Assembly: GCF_014648395.1 (NCBI RefSeq)
Contig: NZ_BMRA01000002.1
Coordinates: 124,001-188,000 of the forward strand
Reading direction: 5' to 3'
DNA length: 64,000 nt
From: Micromonospora fulviviridis
GTDB lineage: Bacteria > Actinomycetota > Actinomycetes > Mycobacteriales > Micromonosporaceae
Positions 1 to 8,189 of this stretch are shown here, one piece after another. Both the position numbers and the translations under genes were made by a program. The first letter of the stretch is position 1; each line of letters begins with the position of its first letter. Under the pieces are notes generated by a model, which did not search any database, was not told the DNA's origin, and worked only from the letters and a program-made list of their open reading frames with translations.

Positions 1-300
1 CACCTCGTAGTCGCCGCCGCCGGAGGGGTAGGCGTGCACGTTCTGCCGGTAGCTGGCCACCACGGTCAGCATCACCACGACGACCGCGAGGGCGATCCAC
101 GGGGAGAACAGGAAGGCCGACGCACCCGCGATCGAGAGCGTCAGGAGGATCTCGTCGGGGGCGTAGGCGACGCTGGAGAGCGCGTCGGAGGCGAAGACCG
201 GCAGCGCGATGCGCTTCGGCAGGAGGGTGTGCTGGAGGCGGTCGGACCGGAACGGTCGACCGACGAGGAGTCGCTTCAGCAGCGAGGTGGGTCTGGCCAC
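1..300 (-). CDS. APC-superfamily permease, KimA-like (N-terminal part, runs off window)
   Basis: Only the first 100 codons lie in the window; the gene continues left of base 1. The translation contains FASDALSSVAYAPDEIL followed by two hydrophobic helices and SYRQNVHAYPSGGGDYE. This closely resembles the N-terminus of Bacillus KimA (YdaO), an APC-superfamily potassium importer (SSDALSSVAYGTEQ, then SYRQ...AYPQGGGAY, from memory). It is divergent from two TrkA-type K+ regulators, which supports a potassium role, but a general amino-acid permease is the usual automatic label. The start is taken as GTG at 300 (VARPTSLLKRLL). An in-frame GTG at 321 is possible and neither has a clear ribosome binding site. 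Confidence 0.8.
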   Translation of the reverse strand, partial: MARPTSLLKRLLVGRPFRSDRLQHTLLPKRIALPVFASDALSSVAYAPDEILLTLSIAGASAFLFSPWIALAVVVVMLTVVASYRQNVHAYPSGGGDYEV

Positions 301-457
301 AACCGCCAAGAGTACGACCACCCCCGGTCCGGTGGTGGGGGTGCCTGATCGCCCCGCTCGCGACCGCGCGGTACGGTCGGTCCCCCGCCGGGCGCGGGGA
401 CGTGGCAGGCTCGCAGGCGACGGGTCAGCGGGCGGCACCGTGGGAGGAGCGGACAGC

Positions 458-1123
458 GTGCATGTCGTGATCATGGGCTGCGGCCGGGTCGGGTCGACCC
501 TGGCCCACAGCCTGGAGTCCCGGGGGCACTCGGTGGCGGTGATCGACCAGGACGCGGACGCGTTCCGCCGTCTCGGCCCGGACTTCGCCGGCATCACGGT
601 CACCGGCGCCGGCTTCGACGGCGAGGTGCTGCGCCAGGCCGGCATCGAGCGCGCCGACGCCTTCGCCGCGGTCTCCAGCGGCGACAACTCCAACATCATC
701 TCGGCCCGGCTGGCCCGGGAGACCTTCGGCGTGTCCCGCGTGGCCGCCCGGATCTACGACCAGCGCCGCGCCCAGGTCTACGAGCGCCTCGGCATCCCCA
801 CCGTGGCCACGGTGCGGTGGACGGCCGAACGGATGCTGCGCCATTTGGTCCCCGAGGGCAACGTGGAGATCTTCCGCGACCCGACCAGCACCGTCTCGAT
901 CATCGAGGTGCCGGTGCACAAGGACTGGATCGGCCGGTCGCTGCGCCACCTCGAGGAGGCCACCGGCGCCCGGGTGGCCTACCTGATCCGGTTCGGGATC
1001 GGCACCCTGCCGACCGCCTCCACCGTGGTGCAGGAGGGCGACCAGGTCTTCATGCTGGTGACCGACGACATCGCCGCCTCGGTCACCTCGGTGGCGGCGG
1101 CGCCGCCCGAAGGGGGGCAGTGA
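458..1123 (+). CDS. trkA: TrkA family potassium uptake regulatory protein (first copy)
   Basis: Cytoplasmic gating subunit of about 221 aa for a potassium transporter. A Rossmann RCK_N domain begins at the N-terminus with GCGRVGST and a following acidic residue in VIDQD, as expected for NAD(H) binding. An RCK_C (TrkA_C) domain follows from about residue 140. The GTG start at 458 is chosen because GGAGGA lies about 8 nt upstream and because homologues begin with the VHVVIMGCGRVGS segment. A TACGGT hexamer at 372-377 is a candidate -10 box. The next trkA starts 2 nt after the stop, so the two are probably co-transcribed and may form a heteromeric ring. The divergent neighbour is a KimA-like permease. 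Confidence 0.92.
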   Translation: MHVVIMGCGRVGSTLAHSLESRGHSVAVIDQDADAFRRLGPDFAGITVTGAGFDGEVLRQAGIERADAFAAVSSGDNSNIISARLARETFGVSRVAARIYDQRRAQVYERLGIPTVATVRWTAERMLRHLVPEGNVEIFRDPTSTVSIIEVPVHKDWIGRSLRHLEEATGARVAYLIRFGIGTLPTASTVVQEGDQVFMLVTDDIAASVTSVAAAPPEGGQ

Positions 1124-1125
1124 GC

Positions 1126-1818
1126 ATGCGCATCGCCATCGCCGGCGCGGGCAACGTGGGCCGGTCCATCGCCCAGGAGCTGATCGACAACGGCCACCAG
1201 GTGATGTTGATCGAGCGGCAGCCCAAGATGCTCCGGCCCGACCGGGTGCCGGCCGCCGACTGGGTGCTCGCCGACGCCTGCGAGCTGGCCAGCCTGGAGG
1301 AGGCCAACCTTGCCGGCTGCGAGGTGGTCGTCGCGGCCACCGGCGACGACAAGGTCAACCTGGTGGTGTCGCTGCTGGCCAAGACCGAGTTCGCGGTGCC
1401 CCGGGTGGTGGCCCGGGTCAACCGGGCCGAGAACGAGTGGCTCTTCACCGAGCAGTGGGGCGTGGACGTCGCGGTGAGCAAGCCGCGGGTCATGGCCGCG
1501 CTGGTCGAGGAGGCCGTCACCGTCGGCGACCTGGTCCGGCTCATGACCTTCCGGCAGGGCGAGGCCAACCTCGTCGAGATCACCCTGCCGCCCACCGCGC
1601 CCTACGTCGGGCAGCCGATCCACGCGGTGCCGCTGCCCCGGGACGCGGCGCTCGTGGCGATCCTGCGCGGCAAGCGGGTGCTCGTGCCCAGCCCGGACGA
1701 CCCGATCGAGGCCGGCGACGAGCTGATCTTCGTGTGCACGGCGGCGGTGGAGGACGAGGTCCGGGCGGTGATCCTCGGCCCGGACAGCGTCGGGCGCAAC
1801 CGCGAGCGGCTGCCCTGA
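1126..1818 (+). CDS. trkA: TrkA family potassium uptake regulatory protein (second copy)
   Basis: Second RCK-type regulator, 230 aa, starting at ATG 1126 just after the first trkA stop codon. GAGNVGRSIA at the N-terminus is the dinucleotide-binding loop and MLIERQP ends the second strand. The C-terminal half (about 140-230) is the TrkA_C ligand-binding domain. The two copies have diverged clearly in sequence, so this is an old duplication rather than a recent one. Tandem TrkA pairs next to an APC-type permease recur in actinobacteria. The function is inferred to be regulation of K+ flux by NAD(H) or another nucleotide. The ligand cannot be read from sequence. Confidence 0.92.
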   Translation: MRIAIAGAGNVGRSIAQELIDNGHQVMLIERQPKMLRPDRVPAADWVLADACELASLEEANLAGCEVVVAATGDDKVNLVVSLLAKTEFAVPRVVARVNRAENEWLFTEQWGVDVAVSKPRVMAALVEEAVTVGDLVRLMTFRQGEANLVEITLPPTAPYVGQPIHAVPLPRDAALVAILRGKRVLVPSPDDPIEAGDELIFVCTAAVEDEVRAVILGPDSVGRNRERLP

Positions 1819-1837
1819 CCGAGTGGCGCCCGGGGGC

Positions 1838-2512
1838 TCAGGCCCCCGGCAGCGGCGTCGGCGCGGTCTCCCGGGTGACCCGGCGCACCACCCAGACGGT
1901 GATCAGCAGCAGCAGCGCGTACGGCGGGTAGCCCAGGGCGAGCCGGGCCACGCCCAGCGCGGTGTCCTGGTGGGCCAGGTAGAGCCCGGCCTGCACGCCG
2001 ACCTTGGCCAGCCACACCACGCCCCAGAGCACGGTGAGCTGGGTGAAGGTGCGCACCAGCTTCGGGTCGTCGCGCCACTCGGAGCGGCCCTTGGCCACCA
2101 GCACCGACCAGATCCAGCCGACCAGCGGCTGCTTGATGGCCGCCGAGAGCAGCAGGGCCAGGCCGTAGCCGATGCCGTAGAGGATGCCGGGGAGGTAGAA
2201 GTCGCGCTCGTCGCCGGTACGCCACGCGATGGCCGCGCCGATGGCGATGCCGACCAGGCCGTTGACCGCGTGCCGCACCGGCCGGCGCTGGGCCAGCCGC
2301 AGCCCGGCGATCAGCAGCGCCACCGCCACCGAGGCGATCACGGCGGGACGCAGGTCGCCCACCACGTTGGCGAGCACGAAGACCACCACGGGGATGCTCG
2401 ACTCGACCAGGCCCCGCCAGCCGCCGAGCTGGTCGGCCATCTGCTCGGCCATGCTGGGCAGCCGCTCGTCCTCCGGCCCGAGTTCCGGCTCGGTGTGCTG
2501 TCCGGTCGTCAC
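1838..2512 (-). CDS. DUF3159 family integral membrane protein
   Basis: Polytopic membrane protein of 224 aa with about five or six hydrophobic segments after a hydrophilic N-terminus (MAEQMADQLGGWRGLVESS). It matches the actinobacterial DUF3159 family; no biochemical function is established. The GTG start at 2512 overlaps the stop codon of the OB-fold gene in a GTGA arrangement, giving translational coupling. This triplet order (DUF3710, OB-fold, DUF3159) is common in actinobacteria near dut. A longer upstream frame exists but would run through the OB-fold gene and is rejected. Confidence 0.85.
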   Translation of the reverse strand: MTTGQHTEPELGPEDERLPSMAEQMADQLGGWRGLVESSIPVVVFVLANVVGDLRPAVIASVAVALLIAGLRLAQRRPVRHAVNGLVGIAIGAAIAWRTGDERDFYLPGILYGIGYGLALLLSAAIKQPLVGWIWSVLVAKGRSEWRDDPKLVRTFTQLTVLWGVVWLAKVGVQAGLYLAHQDTALGVARLALGYPPYALLLLITVWVVRRVTRETAPTPLPGA

Positions 2513-2889
2513 TTCGGCGACTCCAGCTCGTAGTACGGGTTGTAGATCACCTTGCGGTCGTCCCGTACGGCCACCCGGCCACGGGCGGTGAGGTGCCGGC
2601 CCGGCTCGATGCCGGCGATGTGCCGCCGACCGAGCCACACCAGGGTCACCACGTCGCTGCCGTCGTAGAGGTCGGCCTCCAGCGTGGGCAGGTTGGTCCG
2701 GGGCGTGTAGACCACGGTGCGCAGCCGCCCGGTGACCGAGACCACCTGGCCGCGCATGCACTGGCGGGCCGGCATGCCGCCGCACTCGGCGCTCTCCCGT
2801 TGCAGCTCCTGCGCCTCGATCTCGGCCTCGCTCGCGGTGAGCCGTTGCAGGAACCGCCGCAGCGACACCCGGCTCTCGTCGGTCGTCAT
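2509..2889 (-). CDS. OB-fold nucleic acid binding domain protein
   Basis: Small cytoplasmic protein of 126 aa. An N-terminal helical stretch (ESRVSLRRFLQRLTAS) is followed by an OB-fold of the type found in RecG and tRNA-synthetase anticodon domains: GQVVSVTGRLRTVVYTP, then DGSDVVTLVWLGRRHIAGIEPGR and GRVAVRD. The typical pattern of five strands with a WLGRR loop is visible. Nucleic-acid binding is inferred from the family; the substrate is unknown. It is translationally coupled to the DUF3159 membrane protein downstream. A TACGCT hexamer on the minus strand (2997-2992) could be its -10 box. Confidence 0.85.
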   Translation of the reverse strand: MTTDESRVSLRRFLQRLTASEAEIEAQELQRESAECGGMPARQCMRGQVVSVTGRLRTVVYTPRTNLPTLEADLYDGSDVVTLVWLGRRHIAGIEPGRHLTARGRVAVRDDRKVIYNPYYELESPK

Positions 2890-3147
2890 GACCTCCGCGT
2901 CACCCTCTCCATGCCGGCCGGCTCGTGCCGGCTCCCTGGATCGGCCGGCCGCGCCGGCAGCGGCCCCGCAGGTGGCGGAACCGTCCCGCCAGCGTACGCC
3001 GATCCGGCCCGGCGGCGGGACCGGCGTCGGAGGGCGTACGCCCCCGGGGCCGGGCGCGGATCCGCCCGCCGCGGCCTGGCCCGGACACGCGACGGGCCCG
3101 GCGTCGTCGACGTCACGCCGACTCCGACCGGGCCCGGATCGCGGTGC

Positions 3148-3801
3148 TCAGGCCTCGCGCTGCTGCGGCGCGCCCTCCTGCTCGGCCTGCTGCTCGGCCA
3201 TCTCGCGGGGCAGCCGCAGCGGCAGCGGCTCGCGGACCGGCTTGGCCTCGTGGCCGCGGTCGACGACCAGGCCGTCCAGGCAGGCCGCGAGAGGGCCGGC
3301 GGCGACCGGGTTGGTGGCGGCCTCGCCCTGGTAGACCCCGCGCACCATCCAGCGCGGCCCGTCGATGCCGACGAAGCGCAGGTCGGTGATGCCGTCCGGG
3401 GTGCGGACGCGGGCCCGCAGCTCGGTGCCGTACTCCCCCTCGACCTCCTGGGCCGCGGCGCCGTCGTTGAACAGCGACTGCCGGATCTCCTCGCGCACCT
3501 CGTCCCAGATGCCGTCGGAACGGGGCGCGGCGAAGACGCCGAGCTGGAGGGCGTTCTGGCCGTGCACCAGCACCACCTGCTGGATCACGCCCTGCGGGTC
3601 GGCCTGCACCCGCACCTCGACCTCCGGCACCGCCGGGATCTGCAGGCTGCCCAGGTCGAGCCGGGGCGCGTCGGGCGCCTCGGTGACGTCGTACGGGCCG
3701 CGGGCCGGCGGCTGCGGGGTCTCCTCGGTGTCGAGGACCCCGGCGTCCCGCTCGTCACGCGCGTGCCGCGCGCCCTCGGCCCGCTTACGGGAGAAGATCA
3801 C
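3148..3801 (-). CDS. DUF3710 domain-containing protein
   Basis: Soluble protein of 217 aa of the actinobacterial DUF3710 family, function unknown. It starts with a basic IFSRKRAEGARHARDE segment, then an acidic, proline-containing linker. The conserved core follows (LQIPAVPEVEVRVQ, GIWDEVREEIRQSL, FVGIDGPRWMVRGVYQG) and a Gln/Glu-rich tail ends the protein. GTG at 3801 is preferred over GTG at 3810 because GGAGGG then has a spacing of 8 nt. It lies between dut upstream and the OB-fold gene downstream, separated from the latter by 258 nt in which I see no gene. Confidence 0.88.
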   Translation of the reverse strand: MIFSRKRAEGARHARDERDAGVLDTEETPQPPARGPYDVTEAPDAPRLDLGSLQIPAVPEVEVRVQADPQGVIQQVVLVHGQNALQLGVFAAPRSDGIWDEVREEIRQSLFNDGAAAQEVEGEYGTELRARVRTPDGITDLRFVGIDGPRWMVRGVYQGEAATNPVAAGPLAACLDGLVVDRGHEAKPVREPLPLRLPREMAEQQAEQEGAPQQREA

Positions 3802-3826
3802 TGCGCCCACCCTCCGCTGTTCGCAC

Positions 3827-4330
3827 TCACCCTGCCACCTCTTCCGTCCGCCCGCCCGCCGGAGCCGGGACCAGCCCGGCGTGCCCGCCGGTGGAGCCGT
3901 GCCCGCCGGTCCCGCGCCGGGACGCGGGCAGCTCGGCCACCGGCTGGAACTCGGCCCGGGCGACCCGCTGGACCACGAGCTGCGCGATCCGGTCGCCGCG
4001 GCTGATCTTCGCCGGCGTCTCCCGATCATGATTGATCAGGTTGACCAGGATCTCACCCCGGTAGCCGGCGTCGACCGTACCGGGCGCGTTGAGCACCGTC
4101 ACGCCGAGCCTGGCCGCCAGCCCCGATCGGGGGTGCACCAGGCCGACGTACCCCTCCGGCAGCGCGACGGCCACGCCGGTCGGCACCAGGGCCCGCCCGC
4201 CCGGCGGCAGCTCCACGTCCGCGGCGGCCACCAGGTCCGCGCCGGCGTCGCCGGGATGGGCGTACGCCGGCAGCGGCAGCTCCGGGTCGAGCTGTCGTAC
4301 GGGCACGGGTACGACGTCTGTCACGGTCAT
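3827..4330 (-). CDS. dut: dUTP diphosphatase
   Basis: Homotrimeric dUTPase that hydrolyses dUTP to dUMP and pyrophosphate, keeping uracil out of DNA and feeding thymidylate synthesis. At 167 aa it is of normal size. The five family motifs are visible: [26 protein letters not shown] (uridine-binding hairpin with the general-base Asp), RGDRIAQLV, and a C-terminal Gly-rich segment [11 protein letters not shown] that closes over the nucleotide. The start at ATG 4330 gives the usual N-terminus; purine-rich GGAAGAGG lies immediately upstream. Confidence 0.97.
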   Translation of the reverse strand: MTVTDVVPVPVRQLDPELPLPAYAHPGDAGADLVAAADVELPPGGRALVPTGVAVALPEGYVGLVHPRSGLAARLGVTVLNAPGTVDAGYRGEILVNLINHDRETPAKISRGDRIAQLVVQRVARAEFQPVAELPASRRGTGGHGSTGGHAGLVPAPAGGRTEEVAG

Positions 4331-4398
4331 CCTCTTCCGTCCGGTCCTTGCGGGGGTGACCCTGCCATCCTGCCGGTTCGCCGGCCGCCCGCGCGCCG

Positions 4399-4404
4399 TA
4401 CCCT
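4399..4404 (+). promoter_or_regulatory. Candidate -10 box of a leaderless gene (DUF3093)
   Basis: TACCCT ends 6 nt before the GTG start codon at 4411, and there is no Shine-Dalgarno sequence between them. In actinobacteria this geometry usually means that transcription starts at the first base of the start codon. Confidence 0.5.
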
Positions 4405-4410
4405 CGGACT

Positions 4411-4902
4411 GTGCGTCAGTCGTCATCCTCGACCGCCCCCGTGGCCGCCCCGCCCGGGTACGCGGAGCGCCTCGGGCTGCCCTGGTGGGCCTGGCCGGTC
4501 GGCCTCGCCCTCGCCGGGCTGCTCGCCGCCGAGCTGTGGATGGGCGCGACCGGCGTCCGTGCCTGGCTGCCGTTCGTGCTGCTGCTCCCCGCGGCGGTGG
4601 CCACGCTCTGGTGGATGGGCCGGATCCGGGTCACCGTCGAGGCCGGCGAGCTGCGGGTCGACGACGCCCACCTCCCGGTGCGCTTCGTCGCCGACGCGGT
4701 GCCGCTGGACGCGGCCGGCCGGCGCGAGGTGCTCGGCGTCGGCTCCGACCCGCTCGCGTTCGTGGTGCAGCGCCCCTGGGTGGGCGGCGCGGTGCAGGTG
4801 GTGCTGAACGACCCCGACGACCCCACCCCGTTCTGGGTGGTCAGCAGCCGCCGCCCGGTCGAGCTGGCCGCGGCCCTGCTCGCCGCCCGCGACGCCGGCT
4901 GA
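4411..4902 (+). CDS. DUF3093 domain-containing membrane protein
   Basis: 163-aa protein with two closely spaced transmembrane helices (about residues 24-68: [18 protein letters not shown] and [18 protein letters not shown]) and a cytoplasmic C-terminal domain containing [13 protein letters not shown] and [15 protein letters not shown] motifs. This matches the actinobacterial DUF3093 family, of unknown function, commonly found beside dut in divergent orientation as here. It appears leaderless: the GTG start follows a TACCCT -10 box by 6 nt. It converges with the gene ending at 4924. Confidence 0.85.
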   Translation: MRQSSSSTAPVAAPPGYAERLGLPWWAWPVGLALAGLLAAELWMGATGVRAWLPFVLLLPAAVATLWWMGRIRVTVEAGELRVDDAHLPVRFVADAVPLDAAGRREVLGVGSDPLAFVVQRPWVGGAVQVVLNDPDDPTPFWVVSSRRPVELAAALLAARDAG

Positions 4903-4923
4903 CCCGCCCGGCGGTCCCCCGGT

Positions 4924-5781
4924 TCAGGGGTGCGTGCCGGGCAGCGCGCGCGCCTGGTGGCGGAGGTCCTTGCGGAGCTGGTCGCCGAGGGTGCGGGTGG
5001 CCCGCCGGTTGAGGTAGCCGGCCACGGCGGCGCCGGTCAGGAACGGGCCGAGCGTGGTGAGGTTGCGGCCGAATCGGCGCAGCAGGCTGTCGCGCAGCTC
5101 GCGGCGGGCGGCGGTGCCCAGCACCGCGCTGACCCCGACCCCCGGCATCATGGGGTTGACCCCGCGCTGGGTGGCCCAGGACTGCACCAGCGCCACCGCC
5201 CGCTGCGCTCCCCCGGCGGGCAGCGGCACCCGGTGCACCTCGTGCAGCTCGCCGATCAGCTTCAGCTCGATCGCCACCACGGCGACCGTCTCGGCGGCCA
5301 GCAGCACCGGGGCGGAGAGCAGGGTCGGGGTGACCGCCCACTCGACCGCGGCGACCCCGCCGCCGGCCGCGCCGACACCGGCGGTGGCCCGGGCCGCGTT
5401 GCGGATCAACCGGTCGGCGAGGGCGTCGTCGTCCAGGTCGGGGAAGTGCTTCCGGAGCGTGGCCCGGTCGCGGATCGGCACGCGCGGGGCGATCTCGGCG
5501 ACGGTGTCGGCCATCCACCGGACGGCGGCCTTCGGCTTGTACAGGTCGGTGATGCCGCGGGCGCGGGCCTGGCCGACCAGCCGGGTGAGCAACTGCCGGC
5601 GGCGGGCCACGGGCAGGTCGTCCGCGGTCAGCGCGGCGACGGTCGCGCCGAGCTGGTCGGCGTCCGTTGTGGGTGGCGCCGGCTCGGCGGAGGCATCCAC
5701 GTCCGGCGTCCTTCCGGTCGACCGGTCGGCGCCGCCCCCGTCGGCGTCCGGCCCGTCGGCCCGCTCGCTGCGCTCGCTCAC
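4924..5781 (-). CDS. Hypothetical membrane-associated protein
   Basis: About 285 aa, not assigned to a family I can name with certainty. The first 60 residues are low-complexity and acidic (SERSERADGPDADGGG). An arginine-rich helical region follows (VARRRQLLTRLVGQARARG). A central hydrophobic stretch (about 150-200, GVGAAGGGVAAVEWAVTPTLLSAPVLLAAETVAVVAIEL) probably enters the membrane, and a second one, FLTGAAVAGYLN, lies near the C-terminus. GTG at 5781 is chosen because AGGAGG lies about 5 nt upstream; an in-frame start at 5865 is possible. The start region carries the GAGCGAGCGCAGCGAGCG motif also seen upstream of the gene at 57863-58342. Confidence 0.7.
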   Translation of the reverse strand: MSERSERADGPDADGGGADRSTGRTPDVDASAEPAPPTTDADQLGATVAALTADDLPVARRRQLLTRLVGQARARGITDLYKPKAAVRWMADTVAEIAPRVPIRDRATLRKHFPDLDDDALADRLIRNAARATAGVGAAGGGVAAVEWAVTPTLLSAPVLLAAETVAVVAIELKLIGELHEVHRVPLPAGGAQRAVALVQSWATQRGVNPMMPGVGVSAVLGTAARRELRDSLLRRFGRNLTTLGPFLTGAAVAGYLNRRATRTLGDQLRKDLRHQARALPGTHP

Positions 5782-5913
5782 CCGTCCGCCCTCCTGCTCC
5801 GCGCGGCGTGACAGCCGCCGGTACGAGTCAAGCAGCTTCCCGCCACCGGCGCACGGCGGCTCCATGAGCGGCGGCCCCGTCGAGGAGGCCGCCGCCGGTG
5901 TCTCGTGTCGGGG

Positions 5914-6210
5914 TCAGACGCACTCGCGGCAGATCAGCTCGCCGTTGCGCTCGACCGCCAGCTGGCTGCGGTGGTGGACCAGGAAGCAGCGGGCGCATCG
6001 GAACTCGTCCTGCTGCATCGGTAGCACCTTGACCGTGAGCTCCTCGTCGGCCAGGTCGGCGCCGGGCAGCTCAAAGCTCTCGGCCACCTCGGCCTCGTCG
6101 ACGTCCACGGCGCCCGACTGTGTGTCGACGCGTCGGGCCTTGAGCTCTTCCAGGCTGTCCTCGCCGAGGTCGACCTCGTCGCGACGCGGGGCGTCGTAGT
6201 CGGTGGCCAT
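5914..6210 (-). CDS. DUF4193 family zinc-ribbon-like protein
   Basis: 98-aa protein beginning MATDYDAPR, the conserved N-terminus of DUF4193. The body is acidic (DEVDLGEDSLEELKARR). The C-terminus carries two cysteine pairs, FRCARCFLVHHRS and ELICRECV, in a CxxC-x(n)-CxxC arrangement expected to bind zinc. The family is conserved across actinobacteria and its molecular function is unknown. The leader contains a perfect 14-bp AT-rich palindrome 14 nt before the start (6224-6237), which may be an operator. Confidence 0.9.
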   Translation of the reverse strand: MATDYDAPRRDEVDLGEDSLEELKARRVDTQSGAVDVDEAEVAESFELPGADLADEELTVKVLPMQQDEFRCARCFLVHHRSQLAVERNGELICRECV

Positions 6211-6629
6211 CGGTTTCACTCTCCCATATCGATATGGTCGCTTCCGGTTGTAACGCCGGACGACGCTGTTTCGGTTCCGCTGGCCGGCCACCAAATGTGT
6301 CGGTCACCCGACCCGACCGTCGGGGCCGGGCCGCCAGGAAGGAACTCCCCCAGCGAGCGCGGAACCTTACCCCCCCTTTGGGCGAGGCATGTATACCGCC
6401 CTCGCGGCAGAGATGTACGCCCCTGCGCCCGAAGTTGTTCCCAATGTGACTCAGGCGACACGAAGATAGGGGTAGTAGTACCCGTTCCCCCGGTGGCGCG
6501 CCGGCATGTCGGACTGTTTCCACGCGACGGCCGGACAAGCGTTAACCTCAGCGGCGTACTCGACGGCCGGCGGGGCGGACCGACCGCCGGCGGCCGCCGC
6601 CACCCAAACACCGTCCGGGAGCGCCCAGA
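6211..6629 (+). other. Divergent intergenic region between DUF4193 and the LytR_C gene
   Basis: This 419-bp spacer has lower GC than its surroundings and separates two divergent genes. I see no credible gene in it. It holds the palindrome at 6224-6237, a minus-strand TACAAC that could be the -10 of the DUF4193 gene, a GGGTAGTAGTACCC inverted repeat near 6468-6482, and a TAACCT hexamer near 6542 that could be the -10 of the rightward gene. Confidence 0.5.
6224..6237. promoter_or_regulatory. Perfect 14-bp palindrome CCATATCGATATGG upstream of DUF4193
   Basis: The palindrome lies 14 nt before the ATG at 6210, between the start codon and a possible minus-strand -10 (TACAAC, about 6249-6254). An AT-rich symmetric site stands out in this GC-rich sequence and is well placed for a repressor or autoregulator. 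The cognate protein is not known. Confidence 0.4.
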
Positions 6630-7157
6630 ATGAGTTTTGCGCGAGTGCGGGCACTCGTTGTCGTCGGACTGCTGGCGGTCACCGCCCTGGTCTTCGTCGT
6701 AGTCGCGCTGGTCCGCGACACGCAGGGCACGGCCAGCACCGCCGAGGACTGCCCGCAGGGCTGGCCGGTCGCCGACCTGCGCCTGCGGGAGCAGAAGGAC
6801 GTCAAGATCAACGTCTACAACGGCAACCCGGACGAAGTCGGCCTGGCCGGCAGCGTCGCGGACGACTTCCGCAACCGCAAGTTCCAGGTGAAGAAGGTGG
6901 GCAACGCCAAGCCCGTGGACAACGTGGCGGTGCTGCGCTTCGGCCCCAAGGGCGTCGGCTCCGCGCACCTGCTGCGGGCCTACTTCCTCAACCAGGCCAA
7001 GCTGGAACCCGACCTGAAGCGCAAGGACGACACGGTCGACGTGGTCCTCGGCAACGGTTTCCAGCAGTTGGCCACCACCACCGAGGTCAACCAGTCCCTC
7101 GGCGACCTCGGCTCGCCGGAGGCGCCGGCCGGCAGCTGCGCGGGCCCGGTCAGGTAG
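6630..7157 (+). CDS. LytR C-terminal domain-containing protein
   Basis: 175-aa protein with one N-terminal transmembrane helix (about residues 8-28, ALVVVGLLAVTALVFVVVALV) and an extracellular LytR_C domain (about 55-165). The domain holds INVYNGNPDEVGLAGSVADDF and VLRFGPKGVGSAHLL. LytR_C domains are found at the end of LytR-CpsA-Psr cell-wall glycopolymer ligases, but here the catalytic LCP domain is absent, so this is the stand-alone form common in actinobacteria. A role at the cell envelope is likely and the exact one is unknown. A strong hairpin follows the stop. Confidence 0.85.
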   Translation: MSFARVRALVVVGLLAVTALVFVVVALVRDTQGTASTAEDCPQGWPVADLRLREQKDVKINVYNGNPDEVGLAGSVADDFRNRKFQVKKVGNAKPVDNVAVLRFGPKGVGSAHLLRAYFLNQAKLEPDLKRKDDTVDVVLGNGFQQLATTTEVNQSLGDLGSPEAPAGSCAGPVR

Positions 7158-7170
7158 CGGTCGGCTCCCG

Positions 7171-7206
7171 AAAGAGTGGCCTCCCCCGACGGGGCGGCCA
7201 CTCTTT
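7171..7206. terminator. Bidirectional terminator hairpin
   Basis: AAAGAGTGGCC (7171-7181) pairs perfectly with GGCCACTCTTT (7196-7206) around a 14-nt loop. It lies between two convergent genes, with A and T runs at both ends of the stem, so it can act in either direction. Confidence 0.8.
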
Positions 7207-7222
7207 CCGCGTGTCTGGACCG

Positions 7223-8044
7223 TCACGGGCCGCCGGAGGCGTCCAGCGCGGCGAGCCGGGTGTGCAGCGGCTCGTGCAGGGCGGGCGGCGCGGCGAGCAC
7301 CAGGTCCGGGCCGGGCGGCCGGCCCGACAGCCCGGTCACCAGCAGCCCGGCCTCCCGGGCCACCAGCCCGCCCGCGGCGAGGTCCCAGGCGGCCAGACCC
7401 TTCTCGTAATAGGCGTCCACCCGGCCCTCGGCGGCCAGGCAGAGGTCGAGCGCGGCGGCGCCCATCCGGCGGATGTCGCGCACCTGCGGAATCAGTTCGG
7501 CGACCACCCGGGCCTGGTGCGCCCGGCGTCCGGCGTCGTAGCCGAACCCGGTGGCGATCAGCGCCTGCCCGAGGTCGGTCTCGGCGGAGCAGCGCAGCCG
7601 CTCCCCGTCCCGCCAGGCACCGCCGCCCGCGGTGGCCGTCCACTCCTCCCCGGTGGCCACGTTGCGCACCACCCCGGCGACCACCTCGCCGGCCACCTCG
7701 GCGGCCAGGGAGACCGCGCAGTACGGCAGCCCGTAGAGGTAGTTGACCGTGCCGTCGATCGGGTCGACGATCCAGCGCACCCCGTCCTCGGCGGCCGGGC
7801 CGGTCTCGCCCGTGCCGTACTCCTCGCCCAGCACCGCGTCGCCGGGGCGCAGCGTCCCCAGCGCCGCCAGCACCTGCCGCTCCACCGCCCGGTCGGCGGC
7901 GGTGACCACGTCGGTGACGGTGCTCTTGGTCGCGGCGACCGAGACCCCCTCGGCCCGCATCCGGTGCGCGGTGGCCGCAGCGTCCCGGGCCACCTCGACG
8001 GCGATCGTGAGCAATTCCTGCGGCGTGGGTGCCGAGGCGGTCAT
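7223..8044 (-). CDS. Inositol monophosphatase family protein
   Basis: Mg2+-dependent sugar-phosphate phosphatase of 273 aa in the IMPase/FBPase/PAP-phosphatase fold. The metal-binding signature WIVDPIDGTVNYLYGLP is near residue 92-108, with the upstream acidic EE in LGEEYG and the C-terminal WDLAAGGLVAREAG. Substrates in the family include myo-inositol 1-phosphate (for phosphatidylinositol and mycothiol precursors), histidinol phosphate and PAP; the sequence does not separate these. ATG 8044 has GGAAGGGGA upstream. The gene is divergent from the principal sigma factor. Confidence 0.92.
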   Translation of the reverse strand: MTASAPTPQELLTIAVEVARDAAATAHRMRAEGVSVAATKSTVTDVVTAADRAVERQVLAALGTLRPGDAVLGEEYGTGETGPAAEDGVRWIVDPIDGTVNYLYGLPYCAVSLAAEVAGEVVAGVVRNVATGEEWTATAGGGAWRDGERLRCSAETDLGQALIATGFGYDAGRRAHQARVVAELIPQVRDIRRMGAAALDLCLAAEGRVDAYYEKGLAAWDLAAGGLVAREAGLLVTGLSGRPPGPDLVLAAPPALHEPLHTRLAALDASGGP

Positions 8045-8183
8045 GTTCGTCCCCTTCCGGCACGACCCGGACCGGCCGGTTCGTGCGCGGGTATCATCCT
8101 TACAAAGTCCACAACTGCGTCTAATCGGCGGTCCGTACGGCAGGTCCACCGTGCGGCGCAGGATGATCGCCGCAGACGGCGTT

Positions 8184-8189
8184 ACAATT
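8184..8189 (+). promoter_or_regulatory. Candidate -10 box for the principal sigma factor gene
   Basis: TACAAT, within GTTACAAT, lies about 143 nt before the GTG start at 8332. It is close to the TANNNT consensus of the housekeeping sigma factor. I see no good -35 element, so this is tentative. Confidence 0.4.

Noticed and set aside
301..457. c-di-AMP (ydaO) riboswitch between the KimA-like gene and trkA
   Set aside because: The gap is too short for a typical ydaO element plus a promoter, and I could not find its conserved helices.
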